From Myroides sp. NP-2 (GTDB taxonomy: Bacteria > Bacteroidota > Bacteroidia > Flavobacteriales > Flavobacteriaceae): DNA of 64,000 bases. Each line of letters begins with the position of its first letter. Positions within the stretch are counted from its first letter, which is position 1. The stretch covers positions 62,001 through 126,000 of the forward strand of contig NZ_JACHTD010000006.1 of the NCBI RefSeq assembly GCF_014145665.1, read 5' to 3'. The notes under the pieces are model-generated. The model ran no database searches. It saw only the letters and a program-made list of their open reading frames with translations, and was not told the origin of the DNA. A program made the translations under genes and the position numbers. Shown one piece after another: positions 54,332-63,509 of this stretch.

Positions 54332-56968
54332 TTAGTTCAAATAATCAATAGCATGGCTGATTGCCTCTTTCATGCCCTCAGGATTTTTACCTCCTGCAGT
54401 AGCGAAGAACGCTTGTCCTCCACCGCCTCCTTGGATATATTTACCCAATTCGCGAACAATCTGTCCAGCATTCAAGCCTTTTGTTTCTACAATTTCTTTA
54501 GAAACATAACACGTCAACATGGGTTTATCATTGACAACAGAACCGAAAACGAGGAATAAGTTAGCGTATTCGCTTCCTAATTCGTAAGCGAGATCTTTTG
54601 CTCCATTTGCATCTAAGTCAACCTCAACAGCTAGGAAAGAAACCCCGTTAATCAATTGAATTTGTCCTTTTAATTCGCCTTTTACGTTTTTCGCTTTCTC
54701 TTTCAATAATTGCTCCACTTGTTTTTTAAGTCTTGCATTCTCATCTTGTAGAGAGACAACAGCTTTAAGCGTATCTTGTGGGTTTTTCAACACCGCTTTT
54801 AATTCCTTTAACGTATTCTCTTGCTCGTTGTAAAACGCACGTGCAGCTTGGTTACTAATTGCCTCAATACGGCGGATTCCAGCTGCAACAGCACCTTCAC
54901 TTACAATTTTAAACTGCCAAATATCGGCTGTATTTTGGACGTGAGTACCTCCACATAACTCCATACTCTCACCAAAGCGAATTGCGCGAACCTCATCTCC
55001 GTATTTTTCACCAAAAAGAGCCATTGCTCCTTCTGCAACTGCTTGATCAAAAGGAATACTTCTTCTTTCAATCAACGGCAATTGCTCGTGAATTCGCTCA
55101 TTGACGAAATCCTCTACCCTTTGCAATTCCTCTTCTGTCACTTTAGCAAAGTGAGAAAAGTCAAAACGCAAATGAGTCGGAGCAACTAAAGATCCTTTTT
55201 GCTCTACATGCGTTCCTAAAATCGTACGCAATGCCTGGTGCAACAAGTGAGTAGCAGAGTGATTTGCCATGGATTGCTTGCGTGCCTCGACATCCACTTT
55301 AGCGGTAAAAGTTCCCTCTACATTGGCAGGTAATGCTTTTACAATATGTAAAATTAAATTGTTCTCTTTTTTAGTATCCAGTACTTCAATTGATTCATTA
55401 GCCGTTACAATAGCACCGCGATCGCCTACTTGCCCTCCTCCTTCTGGATAGAATGGCGTCGCATCTAAAACCAATTGGAATAATTTTCCATCTTTCTTAC
55501 TGTCTACTTTTCTATAACGCGTAATTTTTACTTGGTTCTCTAACTGATCATATCCAACGAACTCTTCGACGTTACCGCCGATCAATACCGTCCAATCATC
55601 TGTTGAAACTTCGGAAGCCGCTCTTGAACGCGTTTTTTGTTCATGCATAGCTGCTTCAAATCCTTTTTCGTCTAACTCCAAGCCTTTTTCTCTCAAGATT
55701 AAAGCCGTTAAGTCAATAGGGAATCCAAATGTGTCATACAGTTCAAATGCCTTAGCACCATCTACAATGTTACCGTTTGTTTTCTCAATCACTTGATCCA
55801 ACAAATGCAATCCTTGCTCTAAGGTACGCAAGAAAGAAGCTTCTTCTTCTTTAATAACATTTTCGACTAAGTTTTTTTGTGATACGATCTCAGGAAAGAA
55901 CGTTCCCATTTGCGCAGACAATACCTCTACTAATTTATAGATAAAGGGTTCTTTAATTCCCAAAAAGGTAAATCCATAGCGAATTGCGCGACGCAAAATA
56001 CGACGAATTACGTAACCAGCTCCATTGTTTGATGGCAGCTGTCCGTCTGCAATGGCAAAAGCAACTGCACGTACGTGATCTACCACTACGCGGATTGCAA
56101 TATTAATTTTATTTTGTTGTTCGCTTATCCCTTGAACAGTATTATCTGTGTATTGCAATCCTGTAACTTCTTCAACTTTTCGGATTAAAGGCGTAAATAC
56201 ATCTGTATCGTAATTTGAAGTTACCCCTTGCATCGCCATACACAAACGCTCAAATCCCATTCCTGTATCGACGTGTTGTGCTGGTAGTTTTTCAAGTGAT
56301 CCATCCGCTTTTCGGTTGAACTCCATGAATACGTTATTCCAAATTTCAACAACTTGAGGGTGATCAGCATTCACTAAAGAGAAACCAGAAACAGCTGCTC
56401 TTTCCGCATCAGTACGCAAGTCGATGTGAATTTCAGAACAAGGTCCACAAGGTCCTTGGTCTCCCATTTCCCAAAAGTTGTCCTTTTTATTCCCCAAGAT
56501 GATGCGATCTTCCGAAACGTATTGTTTCCAAAGGTCGAATGCTTCTTGATCAAAAGGTACATTTTCCGCTGGGTTTCCTTCGAATACAGAAACGTATAAA
56601 CGGTCTTTTTCTAATTTTAAAACCTCAGTTAAAAACTCCCAAGCCCATGCGATTGCTTCTTTTTTAAAGTAATCACCAAAAGACCAGTTCCCCAACATTT
56701 CAAACATGGTATGGTGGTAGGTGTCAAAACCAACGTCTTCTAAATCATTGTGTTTTCCCGAAACGCGTAAACATTTTTGAGTATCTGCAATACGCTTGCT
56801 TTTCGGCGTGGCGTTTCCTAAAAAATATTCTTTAAACTGGGCCATCCCAGAGTTGTTAAACATTAAAGTTGGATCATCTTTTAAAACGATCGGTGCTGAA
56901 GGAACAATTAAATGTCCTTTTTCTTCAAAAAAGTTTAAAAACTTCTGACGAATTTCTTGTGATTTCAT
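54332..56968 (-). CDS. alaS: Alanine--tRNA ligase
   Basis: AlaRS, 878 residues, full length. The class II catalytic domain (about 1-240) has [15 protein letters not shown], and [13 protein letters not shown]. The tRNA-binding part follows (about 245-440). The editing domain has the zinc-binding [11 protein letters not shown] (about 567-577) and the distal CGGTH near 668. The C-terminal DHHA1-type domain ends with [17 protein letters not shown]. It is preceded by a divergent M23 peptidase gene and followed by a strong terminator. Confidence 0.98.
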   Translation of the reverse strand: MKSQEIRQKFLNFFEEKGHLIVPSAPIVLKDDPTLMFNNSGMAQFKEYFLGNATPKSKRIADTQKCLRVSGKHNDLEDVGFDTYHHTMFEMLGNWSFGDYFKKEAIAWAWEFLTEVLKLEKDRLYVSVFEGNPAENVPFDQEAFDLWKQYVSEDRIILGNKKDNFWEMGDQGPCGPCSEIHIDLRTDAERAAVSGFSLVNADHPQVVEIWNNVFMEFNRKADGSLEKLPAQHVDTGMGFERLCMAMQGVTSNYDTDVFTPLIRKVEEVTGLQYTDNTVQGISEQQNKINIAIRVVVDHVRAVAFAIADGQLPSNNGAGYVIRRILRRAIRYGFTFLGIKEPFIYKLVEVLSAQMGTFFPEIVSQKNLVENVIKEEEASFLRTLEQGLHLLDQVIEKTNGNIVDGAKAFELYDTFGFPIDLTALILREKGLELDEKGFEAAMHEQKTRSRAASEVSTDDWTVLIGGNVEEFVGYDQLENQVKITRYRKVDSKKDGKLFQLVLDATPFYPEGGGQVGDRGAIVTANESIEVLDTKKENNLILHIVKALPANVEGTFTAKVDVEARKQSMANHSATHLLHQALRTILGTHVEQKGSLVAPTHLRFDFSHFAKVTEEELQRVEDFVNERIHEQLPLIERRSIPFDQAVAEGAMALFGEKYGDEVRAIRFGESMELCGGTHVQNTADIWQFKIVSEGAVAAGIRRIEAISNQAARAFYNEQENTLKELKAVLKNPQDTLKAVVSLQDENARLKKQVEQLLKEKAKNVKGELKGQIQLINGVSFLAVEVDLDANGAKDLAYELGSEYANLFLVFGSVVNDKPMLTCYVSKEIVETKGLNAGQIVRELGKYIQGGGGGQAFFATAGGKNPEGMKEAISHAIDYLN

Positions 56969-57184
56969 ATTTTCGGAAACTAATATTTTCTATCAAACAT
57001 TTGAATTACTTGCTAATTATCTCGTGTAAACTGGCATAGACTAACAAAATGTGTTAATTTTTTATTTCCATTTGTTACCTAATCAAGTATTAAACCAAAA
57101 CATTGTTTAAATTTGTTGTTCAATGCCTTTTTATTCTATCCAAGGTGTTCACGAAATTATTGCAAAAATAGTGTTTTTTAAATT
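56969..57184. other. Divergent promoter region, alaS/M23 peptidase
   Basis: A 216-base AT-rich region. On the minus strand a perfect TATTTTTG (57163-57170) and an imperfect AATGTTTG (56998-57005) are candidate -7 boxes for alaS. I see no good box on the plus strand within 40 bases of the peptidase start. Confidence 0.4.
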
Positions 57185-58162
57185 ATGGCTAAGGTAAAAT
57201 ATTATTACGATTCTGAAAAGTTAGCGTTTCACAGAATACGTCCAAAATCTTCGAAGCGAATCGTAAACATATTGTTATTCATTCTATCGGCAGCAGCATT
57301 TGGATTACTTGGCTTATTTATATTAATTAATGCCAGTATATTAGCGACACCAAAAGAGAAAATGCTCGAGCGAGAAGTGGCTGAATTCAAGACCAATTAT
57401 ACCTTGCTAAATAAAAAGATAGACCTGATTGCGGAAGTATTAGATGAATTAGAAGTTCGAGACAATGAAATTTACAGGGCTTACTTCAACACAGCTCCTA
57501 TTCCGGCAGAACAACGTCGCGCAGGACTGGGTGGATTAAACCGCTACAAAGAGTTTAAGAACTTGCAAAATGACAAGCTCTTACGCCTCACTACAGAAAA
57601 AGTGGATATTATAGCAAAGCAAACGGCCATACAGTCGCGCTCTTTAGATGATATTATCAACTTAGCCAAAGGAAAAGAAAAGCTATTAGCAGCAATTCCT
57701 GCGATTCAGCCAGTAAAGAACGAAAGTCTAAAACACATGGCCTCTGGGTATGGATACCGAAGTGACCCTTTTACAAAAATTAAAAAATTTCACGCGGGAA
57801 TGGATTTCTCTGTCAATATTGGAACGCCTATTTATGCAACGGGAGATGGACGTGTGACACGAGCCAACAACCAGCTTCCTGGCTATGGAAATTTAATAGA
57901 AATAGAACATGGCTATGGGTACCAAACGCGTTATGCTCACTTGAGCAAGTACAACGTAACCCAAGGGCAAACCGTAAAAAGAGGTGACATCATTGGTTAT
58001 GCAGGTAGCACAGGACGAAGCTCAGGCCCGCATTTACATTATGAAGTTCACTATAAAGGCAACCCTGTCAATCCGCTAAACTATTACTATGGCGATATTT
58101 CAGCCAAAGAATTTGAGCTGTTGTTACAAGAAGCGAACCACGAAAATCAATCCCTAGACTAA
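57185..58162 (+). CDS. M23 family metallopeptidase, membrane-anchored
   Basis: A 325-residue peptidoglycan endopeptidase-like protein. A membrane helix at about 28-50 is followed by a coiled-coil region (about 60-180), then the LytM/M23 domain (about 190-305). The zinc-site motifs are HAGMD (His and Asp, about 204-208) and HLHYEVH (about 281-287), so the domain looks catalytically intact. It is expected to cut or sense cross-links in the periplasm. It lies divergent from alaS, and its stop codon overlaps the MerR start by one base (TAATG). Confidence 0.92.
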   Translation: MAKVKYYYDSEKLAFHRIRPKSSKRIVNILLFILSAAAFGLLGLFILINASILATPKEKMLEREVAEFKTNYTLLNKKIDLIAEVLDELEVRDNEIYRAYFNTAPIPAEQRRAGLGGLNRYKEFKNLQNDKLLRLTTEKVDIIAKQTAIQSRSLDDIINLAKGKEKLLAAIPAIQPVKNESLKHMASGYGYRSDPFTKIKKFHAGMDFSVNIGTPIYATGDGRVTRANNQLPGYGNLIEIEHGYGYQTRYAHLSKYNVTQGQTVKRGDIIGYAGSTGRSSGPHLHYEVHYKGNPVNPLNYYYGDISAKEFELLLQEANHENQSLD

Positions 58163-58491
58163 TGAAAGTTAATTTACCAGAGAAACGATATTACAGCATA
58201 GGCGAATTAGCAAAGGCTTTTGATGTCAATACTTCTTTGATCCGCTTTTGGGAAAAGGAATTTGACATTATTAAACCGAAGAAAAACGCCAAAGGCAATC
58301 GCATGTTTTCCCAACAAGACGTCAAAAATTTCGAACTTATTTACCACCTTGTAAAAGAGAGAGGGTTTACCTTAGACGGAGCAAAAGAACAACTAAAATT
58401 AAAGCCCTCAGAAGCCGTTGACAATTTAGAAATCATAAAGCGACTGGAATACATTAAAGAAACATTAATAAGTATAAAAAACGAACTCTAA
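58162..58491 (+). CDS. MerR-family transcriptional regulator
   Basis: A 109-residue regulator with an N-terminal winged helix-turn-helix (about 10-75): YYSIGELAKAFDVNTSLIRFWEKEF, in parts, followed by NRMFSQQDVKNFELI. It lacks a long C-terminal effector domain and has no metal-binding cysteines, so it is not a metal sensor. The same M23-MerR order recurs in many Flavobacteriaceae as far as I know. Its start overlaps the M23 stop codon, implying coupled translation and a shared role, perhaps control of envelope genes. Confidence 0.88.
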   Translation: MKVNLPEKRYYSIGELAKAFDVNTSLIRFWEKEFDIIKPKKNAKGNRMFSQQDVKNFELIYHLVKERGFTLDGAKEQLKLKPSEAVDNLEIIKRLEYIKETLISIKNEL

Positions 58492-58503
58492 ACAAAAAAG
58501 AAC

Positions 58504-59088
58504 ATGAAAAAAGCGTTACCCATTATTATCGCCCTAGTTGTATTAATTGGAGGCTACTTCTTATTATCCATGAATTACCAAAACACTGCTTTAGTACACA
58601 AACAAGCCGTGGATAAATCGTGGGCAGATGTAGAAGGTGCTTACCAAAGAAGAAATGATCTAATCGGAAATTTAGTTGAAACAGTAAAAGGAGCTGCAGA
58701 TTTTGAAAAATCAACGTTAGAAGCTGTAGTAAATGCAAGAGCCAAAGCAACTTCAGTAAATATCGATCCAACGAATATGACCGAAGAACAATTGGCTAAC
58801 TTCCAACAAACACAATCGGGCGTATCAAGTGCATTAGGCCGTTTATTAGTTACGGTTGAGAAATACCCTGATTTAAAAACAAATCAAAACTTCTTAAAAT
58901 TGCAAGATGAACTAGCGAGTACAGAAAATCAAATTTTCACTCAACGCAGCCGTTTTAACGAGGCTGTTCAAGCTTACAACGGTTATATTTTAAAAATACC
59001 TAATAAGTACTTTTTGAGTGGGTATACAGAACGTCCTTTCTTCAAAGCAGAGGCTGGAGCGGAAAGTGCACCTAAAGTAAAATTCTAA
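58504..59088 (+). CDS. LemA family protein
   Basis: A 194-residue LemA protein: one N-terminal membrane helix (about 4-22), then a helical bundle with the family motif VDKSWADVEGAYQRRNDLI (about 36-54) and NLVETVKGAADFE. The late NKYFLSGYTERPFFKAE is typical. It is followed by two TPM-domain genes (5 and 6 bases apart), the standard LemA-TPM operon of Bacteroidota. LemA and TPM proteins occur together in many bacteria; their role is poorly known, possibly membrane-protein quality control or envelope stress. Confidence 0.93.
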   Translation: MKKALPIIIALVVLIGGYFLLSMNYQNTALVHKQAVDKSWADVEGAYQRRNDLIGNLVETVKGAADFEKSTLEAVVNARAKATSVNIDPTNMTEEQLANFQQTQSGVSSALGRLLVTVEKYPDLKTNQNFLKLQDELASTENQIFTQRSRFNEAVQAYNGYILKIPNKYFLSGYTERPFFKAEAGAESAPKVKF

Positions 59089-59093
59089 TTCAT

Positions 59094-59534
59094 ATGCAAC
59101 CTATCCATCAATTTTTAAGTCCATCGGATGAACAAGAAGTGATTGAAGCAATCACACAAGCGGAAAAAAACACGACAGGTGAGATTCGAGTACACATCGA
59201 GTTAGCATCAGACAAAGAGCCTTATGCAAGAGCGCAGGAAGTATTTTTCGAATTGGCTATGGATAAGACCACTCATGCGAATGGTGTTTTATTTTACGTT
59301 TGTTTAACTTCTAAAGCTTTTGTTATTCTAGGGGATAAAGGGATTGATCAACGCGTGCAAAAAGAAAATTTTTGGGAAGGCACAAAAGAATTGGTCATCA
59401 ATCACTTCAAACAAGGATTGTATAAACAAGGGCTGATTTACGGCATACTCAAAGCAGGTAGTCAATTAAAGATCTATTTCCCTTCTACAGGGGAAAACAA
59501 CAACGAACTATCGAACGAAATATCAAAAGCTTAA
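59094..59534 (+). CDS. Soluble TPM domain protein
   Basis: A 146-residue TPM-domain (TLP18.3/Psb32/MOLO-1) protein without signal peptide or membrane helix. The domain spans about 14-125 and has ITQAEKNTTGEIRVHIE (about 20-36), ANGVLFYVCLTSKAFVILGDKGI (in parts, about 62-84) and a KQGLIYGILKAG helix. It lies between LemA and a second, exported TPM protein, so the pair presumably works on the two sides of the membrane. Confidence 0.88.
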   Translation: MQPIHQFLSPSDEQEVIEAITQAEKNTTGEIRVHIELASDKEPYARAQEVFFELAMDKTTHANGVLFYVCLTSKAFVILGDKGIDQRVQKENFWEGTKELVINHFKQGLYKQGLIYGILKAGSQLKIYFPSTGENNNELSNEISKA

Positions 59535-59540
59535 CAAAAC

Positions 59541-60368
59541 ATGCAAAAACGAAGAAATAAAGTCCTATCATTTGTTGTATTTGCTTTCATTTTCCTTTGT
59601 TCGCAAGTCAATTATGCCCAATTTGATATTCCGCCTGTTCCTTCAAAAGCACAACAGACCTCAGTCTATGATTATGCTCAGATACTAAGCAGTCAGCAGA
59701 GCAAAGCATTAGAAGAACGCCTGCTAACATATAGCAAGGAAACCTCAACGCAAATTGTTGTAATTACCATTCCCTCTTTAGAAGGAGAGAGCATAGGTAT
59801 ATTGGGGCCTAAGTGGGGACAAACGTGGGGTATTGGTCAGAAAGACAAAGGCAATGGAGTACTCATCCTCTTAGCGGCTAAAGAAAGACAGATTGGCATC
59901 TATCCAGGATATGGAGCAGAAGTTCAAATTACTGCGGGACAAGGCGGCGAATTGATTCGAAATAGGATTATTCCTGAATTCAAGAAAGGCGACTATTACG
60001 CGGGATTAAATGAAGGTGTCACGGGGATAATGGAAATGCTAGCAGGTACTTATCAAGCAGATAAAGACACCCGTATGGAGGGCGATAACGAACTTGGAGG
60101 TTTACTTTGTGTATTTGCTATCATAGCCTTGATTATTGGAACTATTGTATTTAAAAACAAAAATAACAACGGAGGAGGTCGTGGTGGCAATGGATCCCAT
60201 CGCGGTTTCTTAGATGATTTAGCCAGTATGGTTATCCTGAGTAACCTAGGAAGAAGCTCCGGTGGCGGTGGCTTTGGAGGAGGCGGAAGCTTCGGTGGCG
60301 GCGGCGGTTTTGGCGGCGGCTTCGGAGGTGGAGGTTTCTCTGGTGGTGGATCAAGCGGAAGTTGGTAA
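59541..60368 (+). CDS. Exported TPM domain protein with glycine-rich tail
   Basis: A 275-residue protein with a signal peptide (about 1-26, ending NYAQ), a TPM domain (about 35-165, YDYAQILSSQQSKALEERL and GNGVLILLAAKERQIGIYPGYG, in parts), one membrane helix (about 184-200), and a long Gly/Ser-rich tail (about 205-275, FGGGGSFGGGGGFGGGF and similar). The tail is standard for this family. It closes the LemA-TPM-TPM operon and is followed by a strong terminator. Confidence 0.92.
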   Translation: MQKRRNKVLSFVVFAFIFLCSQVNYAQFDIPPVPSKAQQTSVYDYAQILSSQQSKALEERLLTYSKETSTQIVVITIPSLEGESIGILGPKWGQTWGIGQKDKGNGVLILLAAKERQIGIYPGYGAEVQITAGQGGELIRNRIIPEFKKGDYYAGLNEGVTGIMEMLAGTYQADKDTRMEGDNELGGLLCVFAIIALIIGTIVFKNKNNNGGGRGGNGSHRGFLDDLASMVILSNLGRSSGGGGFGGGGSFGGGGGFGGGFGGGGFSGGGSSGSW

Positions 60369-60379
60369 CCAATACATAC

Positions 60380-60420
60380 AAAGAGGGTGATCTTAATAGA
60401 TCACCCTCTTTTGTTTTTTA
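60380..60420 (+). terminator. Terminator of the LemA-TPM operon
   Basis: A 14-bp perfect stem AAAGAGGGTGATCT/AGATCACCCTCTTT with a TAAT loop, followed by TTGTTTTTT. It starts 12 bases after the last TPM stop codon. Confidence 0.92.
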
Positions 60421-60474
60421 GCCGTTCGCTGAACCATTTACCATAAGTATATCAACATAATACCTCTATTGTAC

Positions 60475-60552
60475 GTCCATAGTGCCTCTATAAAACAACC
60501 GCGTTTTAATAGAGGCACTATGGACTTATAATGGACTCACTATGGACTCACT
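60475..60552. repeat. 17-bp palindrome with adjacent 11-nt tandem repeats
   Basis: GTCCATAGTGCCTCTAT (60475-60491) is the exact inverse complement of 60509-60525. The inner AAAAC/GTTTT pair extends the helix. Three 11-nt units then follow in tandem: ACTATGGACTT (60517-60527), ATAATGGACTC (60528-60538) and ACTATGGACTC (60539-60549). No T tract follows, so it is not a terminator. It could be a protein-binding site, a remnant of a small mobile repeat or an RNA structure in the 3' region of the converging transcripts. Confidence 0.85.
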
Positions 60553-60694
60553 ACCTATCATTTTCCTTCTGATCCTATTCTAGTCTTGTAAAAACAACGC
60601 GTGATTTTGCCCGTTTTTTACTCCTAGTAAGCTTGAGATTATCTAGTTTACAAATTAACGCTGTAATTTTTCCTTTTCACCTCGCCTTTTTCAT

Positions 60695-63448
60695 TTATCT
60701 TGTACGCATCATACTGCCTCGAGAACTCCTTCCTCCTCCATAATTCCCTCTATTTCCTCTTGTTTCTTTTCCGCCAAATGCCTTTAGACTATAGGTTAAA
60801 GAAAACATCACATAGCGCTTTAAAACCAAACTCTCCGAATCGACAATTGACGTTGCATCTATCGTTCTTCTCGAACTGGTGTTCTGATTCAGTACATCAT
60901 ACACTTTTACTTTAGCTTTGAATCGATCCCCAAAAAACTCATACGCCAAACTGATGTTCCACATATAGAAATCTCGATTATAGCCACTGGCAATTTGCGA
61001 GTTATACGTGTAACTAAAATCATTGCCAATCGTAAATTTACTCGGCCAATATAAAATCGCTTCCAAAGCCGCATTGTGTGTGTAAGTACTAGCACGATCA
61101 ACATTAAAATTCTTGTAACTCGACCAATTCGTCGTATAATTGTAAGAAGGTGATATGCGAACTAATTCGTCATAATCAAAACTTGCATATACCCGAGGAC
61201 TTAAACTATTGGAAAGTGCATCATAGGTTACCCCATCGATATAACCTTTACTCACACTGTGATTATATCGCAGATTAACCCCATAACGCAAAGCGATTTC
61301 ATCCCATTTGGACGATCGATACCACGATCCATTTAACGACCAGTTATAAGCCCCTGATACATTTTTATAGGTAGAAATACTCTTGCGATCCTCATCATAA
61401 TCTACAGCACTAACAATACTGTTGTTCAAAAGGTTGATATTTCCGTAAAGCGAATAGCCCGAACGCGTTTGAAAATTATACGATCGATAACTCGCATTAA
61501 AGGAGTGATTTCCCGTAGGACGCAAATCGGGATTTCCAACAAAGGTGTGCAGCGGATTACTCACATCAACGATATCCAAAAGCTCCGTCGCTCGTTGATA
61601 GGTCACATTGTAATTATAGGTGAAAAAGAAAAAATTCCCCCTTGATAACAAGTAGCGAAGATTGAGCCGAACATTAGGATCAATGTACTTTTTGTCTAAC
61701 GCATAAAGTTGATTGTTGTATAAGGCTTCTACGTTATTTTTTACAATTTGAGTCGATGTATTAAAATCGGCGTTGAATTTCTTATGAGTAAAATTAAACC
61801 CTACATAAGGCGCTACTGTAGTTTGAACCGTCAAATAGCGATTGGTTTGCAAGGTATTTAAATCTGTATACCCTTGTGTGGCTTCATTGAAGTCAAATAC
61901 TTTTGCATCGGTAATGGTTTGGTTTCTGTCCCATCTATTTCCGATTAGCATCGTTAATGAATCAGTCACAGGTTGGCTATACTCAAAAGAAAGCGTATAG
62001 GAGTCATTGGAGTTGTTCTGTTGTTGATACTGACGACGAATATCCACTTCTTGTTCAGATTTATAAAAGTTTGTCACAGACTCTTGCAAGATATCACTCG
62101 TATTCACCCCATTAGAGTTTAAAAATTCAACAGTAAAAAATTGTCGATCTCTTTTTAACTTTCTCATATAGCGCATGGCGTTTGAAAAACTATTGCTTTC
62201 CCCTTTGCTTTTCGCTTGAGATTCACTGTCATTGAGTAATTCCCCCGCTTCATTCAGTGCCTGATCTGACGAATTTGTACTCGAATTTGAATAATTGCGT
62301 TGAAAACTAGGCATGATGTAAAAGGAGTCTTTCTCGCCAATATAATCAATCGACACATTAGCCGAATGTCCCTCAGAATCACTGTTAGATCCCGATTCCG
62401 AATTGTTGGTGAATTCACCCGAAGGTAAAAACTGGGTTACAGTAGAACGGTTCTTACTTTCATTGTCGGAAAAATTATAGTTGTAACTGCCATTAACTTT
62501 TAATTTACTCGAGAGGTCTTGCACAAAATTGACCCCTAGCATTCTCGATGCTGTAATTCCGCCAGAACTTCTCCCCATCCGCATATTGTCAAACACCTCA
62601 TCCATAGAGAATCCCATCGCATTGATGTTGTTGGCAGAACCAATTACATTTAGCTGAGTTTTGTCAAAAAAAGTATTGAAAAACAAGCTGCCTTCATAGC
62701 GTTCGTCTGAGCCATAGCCTCCAGTTAATTTCCCGAAATATCCCCTATTATTCTCTTCTTCAATGGTGATATTAATACTAGCATGATCTGATTTTGCACG
62801 TTCACCTGTGAATTTCTCTTTCTTGGTTTTCTGATCGGTTACTTGCACCTTATTGATGATCTCAGCGGGCAAATTTTCCAAGGCTATTTTGCCATCCTCT
62901 CCAAAAAAAGGTTTTCCATTTACCAGGATCTCATTGACTTCCTTTCCGTTAATTGTGATTTTCTTATTTTCATCCATCTGAAATCCAGGCAATTGTTTGA
63001 GCAATTGTTCTAAATTCGCATCGGGTCGTACGGAGAATGAAGAGGCATTGAACTCCAGGGTATCCTTCTTCACGCGAATAGGAGGTATGTCTGCTTGAAT
63101 GACCAATTCATCCAAATTCGTAATGAGTTCTTTCAGCTGAATCGTTCCTAGGTCATAGGTAGTTTTATCTGTAGGTTCTAAAGCTTTTACATAAGGTTTA
63201 AAACCTAGCATACTAGCTTTAAACAGTACTTTTTCTTCGGGCATTTTTACTTTGAGATCAAAATTGCCTTCGGCATTGGACATGCTGTATTCCAAAACTG
63301 AATTGTCTTTTTCTCTGACTACATATACTGTTACGGCTTCCAAGGGATTTTTAACAGAATCGGTCAATTTTCCGTGAATACTAACCGTTGATTGGGCCAA
63401 CACTATTGGAGCCATTAAGAGTATGATCAAGCCTAATATTTTCTTCAT
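60695..63448 (-). CDS. TonB-dependent receptor-like outer-membrane beta-barrel protein
   Basis: A 917-residue protein of the OMP_b-brl_3 type. Signal peptide (about 1-18, ending VLAQ), carboxypeptidase-regulatory-like domain (about 22-105), plug-like domain (about 120-235, with NLEQLLKQLPGFQMDENKKI and INKVQVTDQKTKKEKFTG, in parts), and a large barrel. The last strand YVMFSLTYSLKAF is followed by a 26-residue Arg/Gly-rich tail. I chose ATG 63446-63448; longer in-frame starts would run back through a terminator and into der. There is no SusD partner. The ligand is unknown. Confidence 0.88.
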   Translation of the reverse strand: MKKILGLIILLMAPIVLAQSTVSIHGKLTDSVKNPLEAVTVYVVREKDNSVLEYSMSNAEGNFDLKVKMPEEKVLFKASMLGFKPYVKALEPTDKTTYDLGTIQLKELITNLDELVIQADIPPIRVKKDTLEFNASSFSVRPDANLEQLLKQLPGFQMDENKKITINGKEVNEILVNGKPFFGEDGKIALENLPAEIINKVQVTDQKTKKEKFTGERAKSDHASINITIEEENNRGYFGKLTGGYGSDERYEGSLFFNTFFDKTQLNVIGSANNINAMGFSMDEVFDNMRMGRSSGGITASRMLGVNFVQDLSSKLKVNGSYNYNFSDNESKNRSTVTQFLPSGEFTNNSESGSNSDSEGHSANVSIDYIGEKDSFYIMPSFQRNYSNSSTNSSDQALNEAGELLNDSESQAKSKGESNSFSNAMRYMRKLKRDRQFFTVEFLNSNGVNTSDILQESVTNFYKSEQEVDIRRQYQQQNNSNDSYTLSFEYSQPVTDSLTMLIGNRWDRNQTITDAKVFDFNEATQGYTDLNTLQTNRYLTVQTTVAPYVGFNFTHKKFNADFNTSTQIVKNNVEALYNNQLYALDKKYIDPNVRLNLRYLLSRGNFFFFTYNYNVTYQRATELLDIVDVSNPLHTFVGNPDLRPTGNHSFNASYRSYNFQTRSGYSLYGNINLLNNSIVSAVDYDEDRKSISTYKNVSGAYNWSLNGSWYRSSKWDEIALRYGVNLRYNHSVSKGYIDGVTYDALSNSLSPRVYASFDYDELVRISPSYNYTTNWSSYKNFNVDRASTYTHNAALEAILYWPSKFTIGNDFSYTYNSQIASGYNRDFYMWNISLAYEFFGDRFKAKVKVYDVLNQNTSSRRTIDATSIVDSESLVLKRYVMFSLTYSLKAFGGKETRGNRGNYGGGRSSRGSMMRTR

Positions 63449-63454
63449 AGCAAT

Positions 63455-63489
63455 AAAAAACGGTCTTTGTTCTTTCAAACAAAGACCGT
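63455..63489 (-). terminator. Terminator of der, just before the receptor start codon
   Basis: ACGGTCTTTGTT and AACAAAGACCGT form a 12-bp perfect stem with a 6-base loop, followed by T6 on the minus strand. The last T is 6 bases from the receptor ATG at 63448. Confidence 0.85.
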
Positions 63490-63509
63490 ATATTTTAGTA
63501 TAATTACAA

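Larger units (their letters stand above)
60369..60694. other. Convergent intergenic region with repeats
   Basis: A 326-base region between convergent genes. It contains the operon terminator, a 17-bp palindrome and three 11-nt direct repeats. No gene is apparent. Confidence 0.6.

Noticed and set aside
60475..60525. Palindrome as a terminator for the receptor gene
   Set aside because: It is 170 bases or more after the receptor stop codon and has no T tract on either strand.
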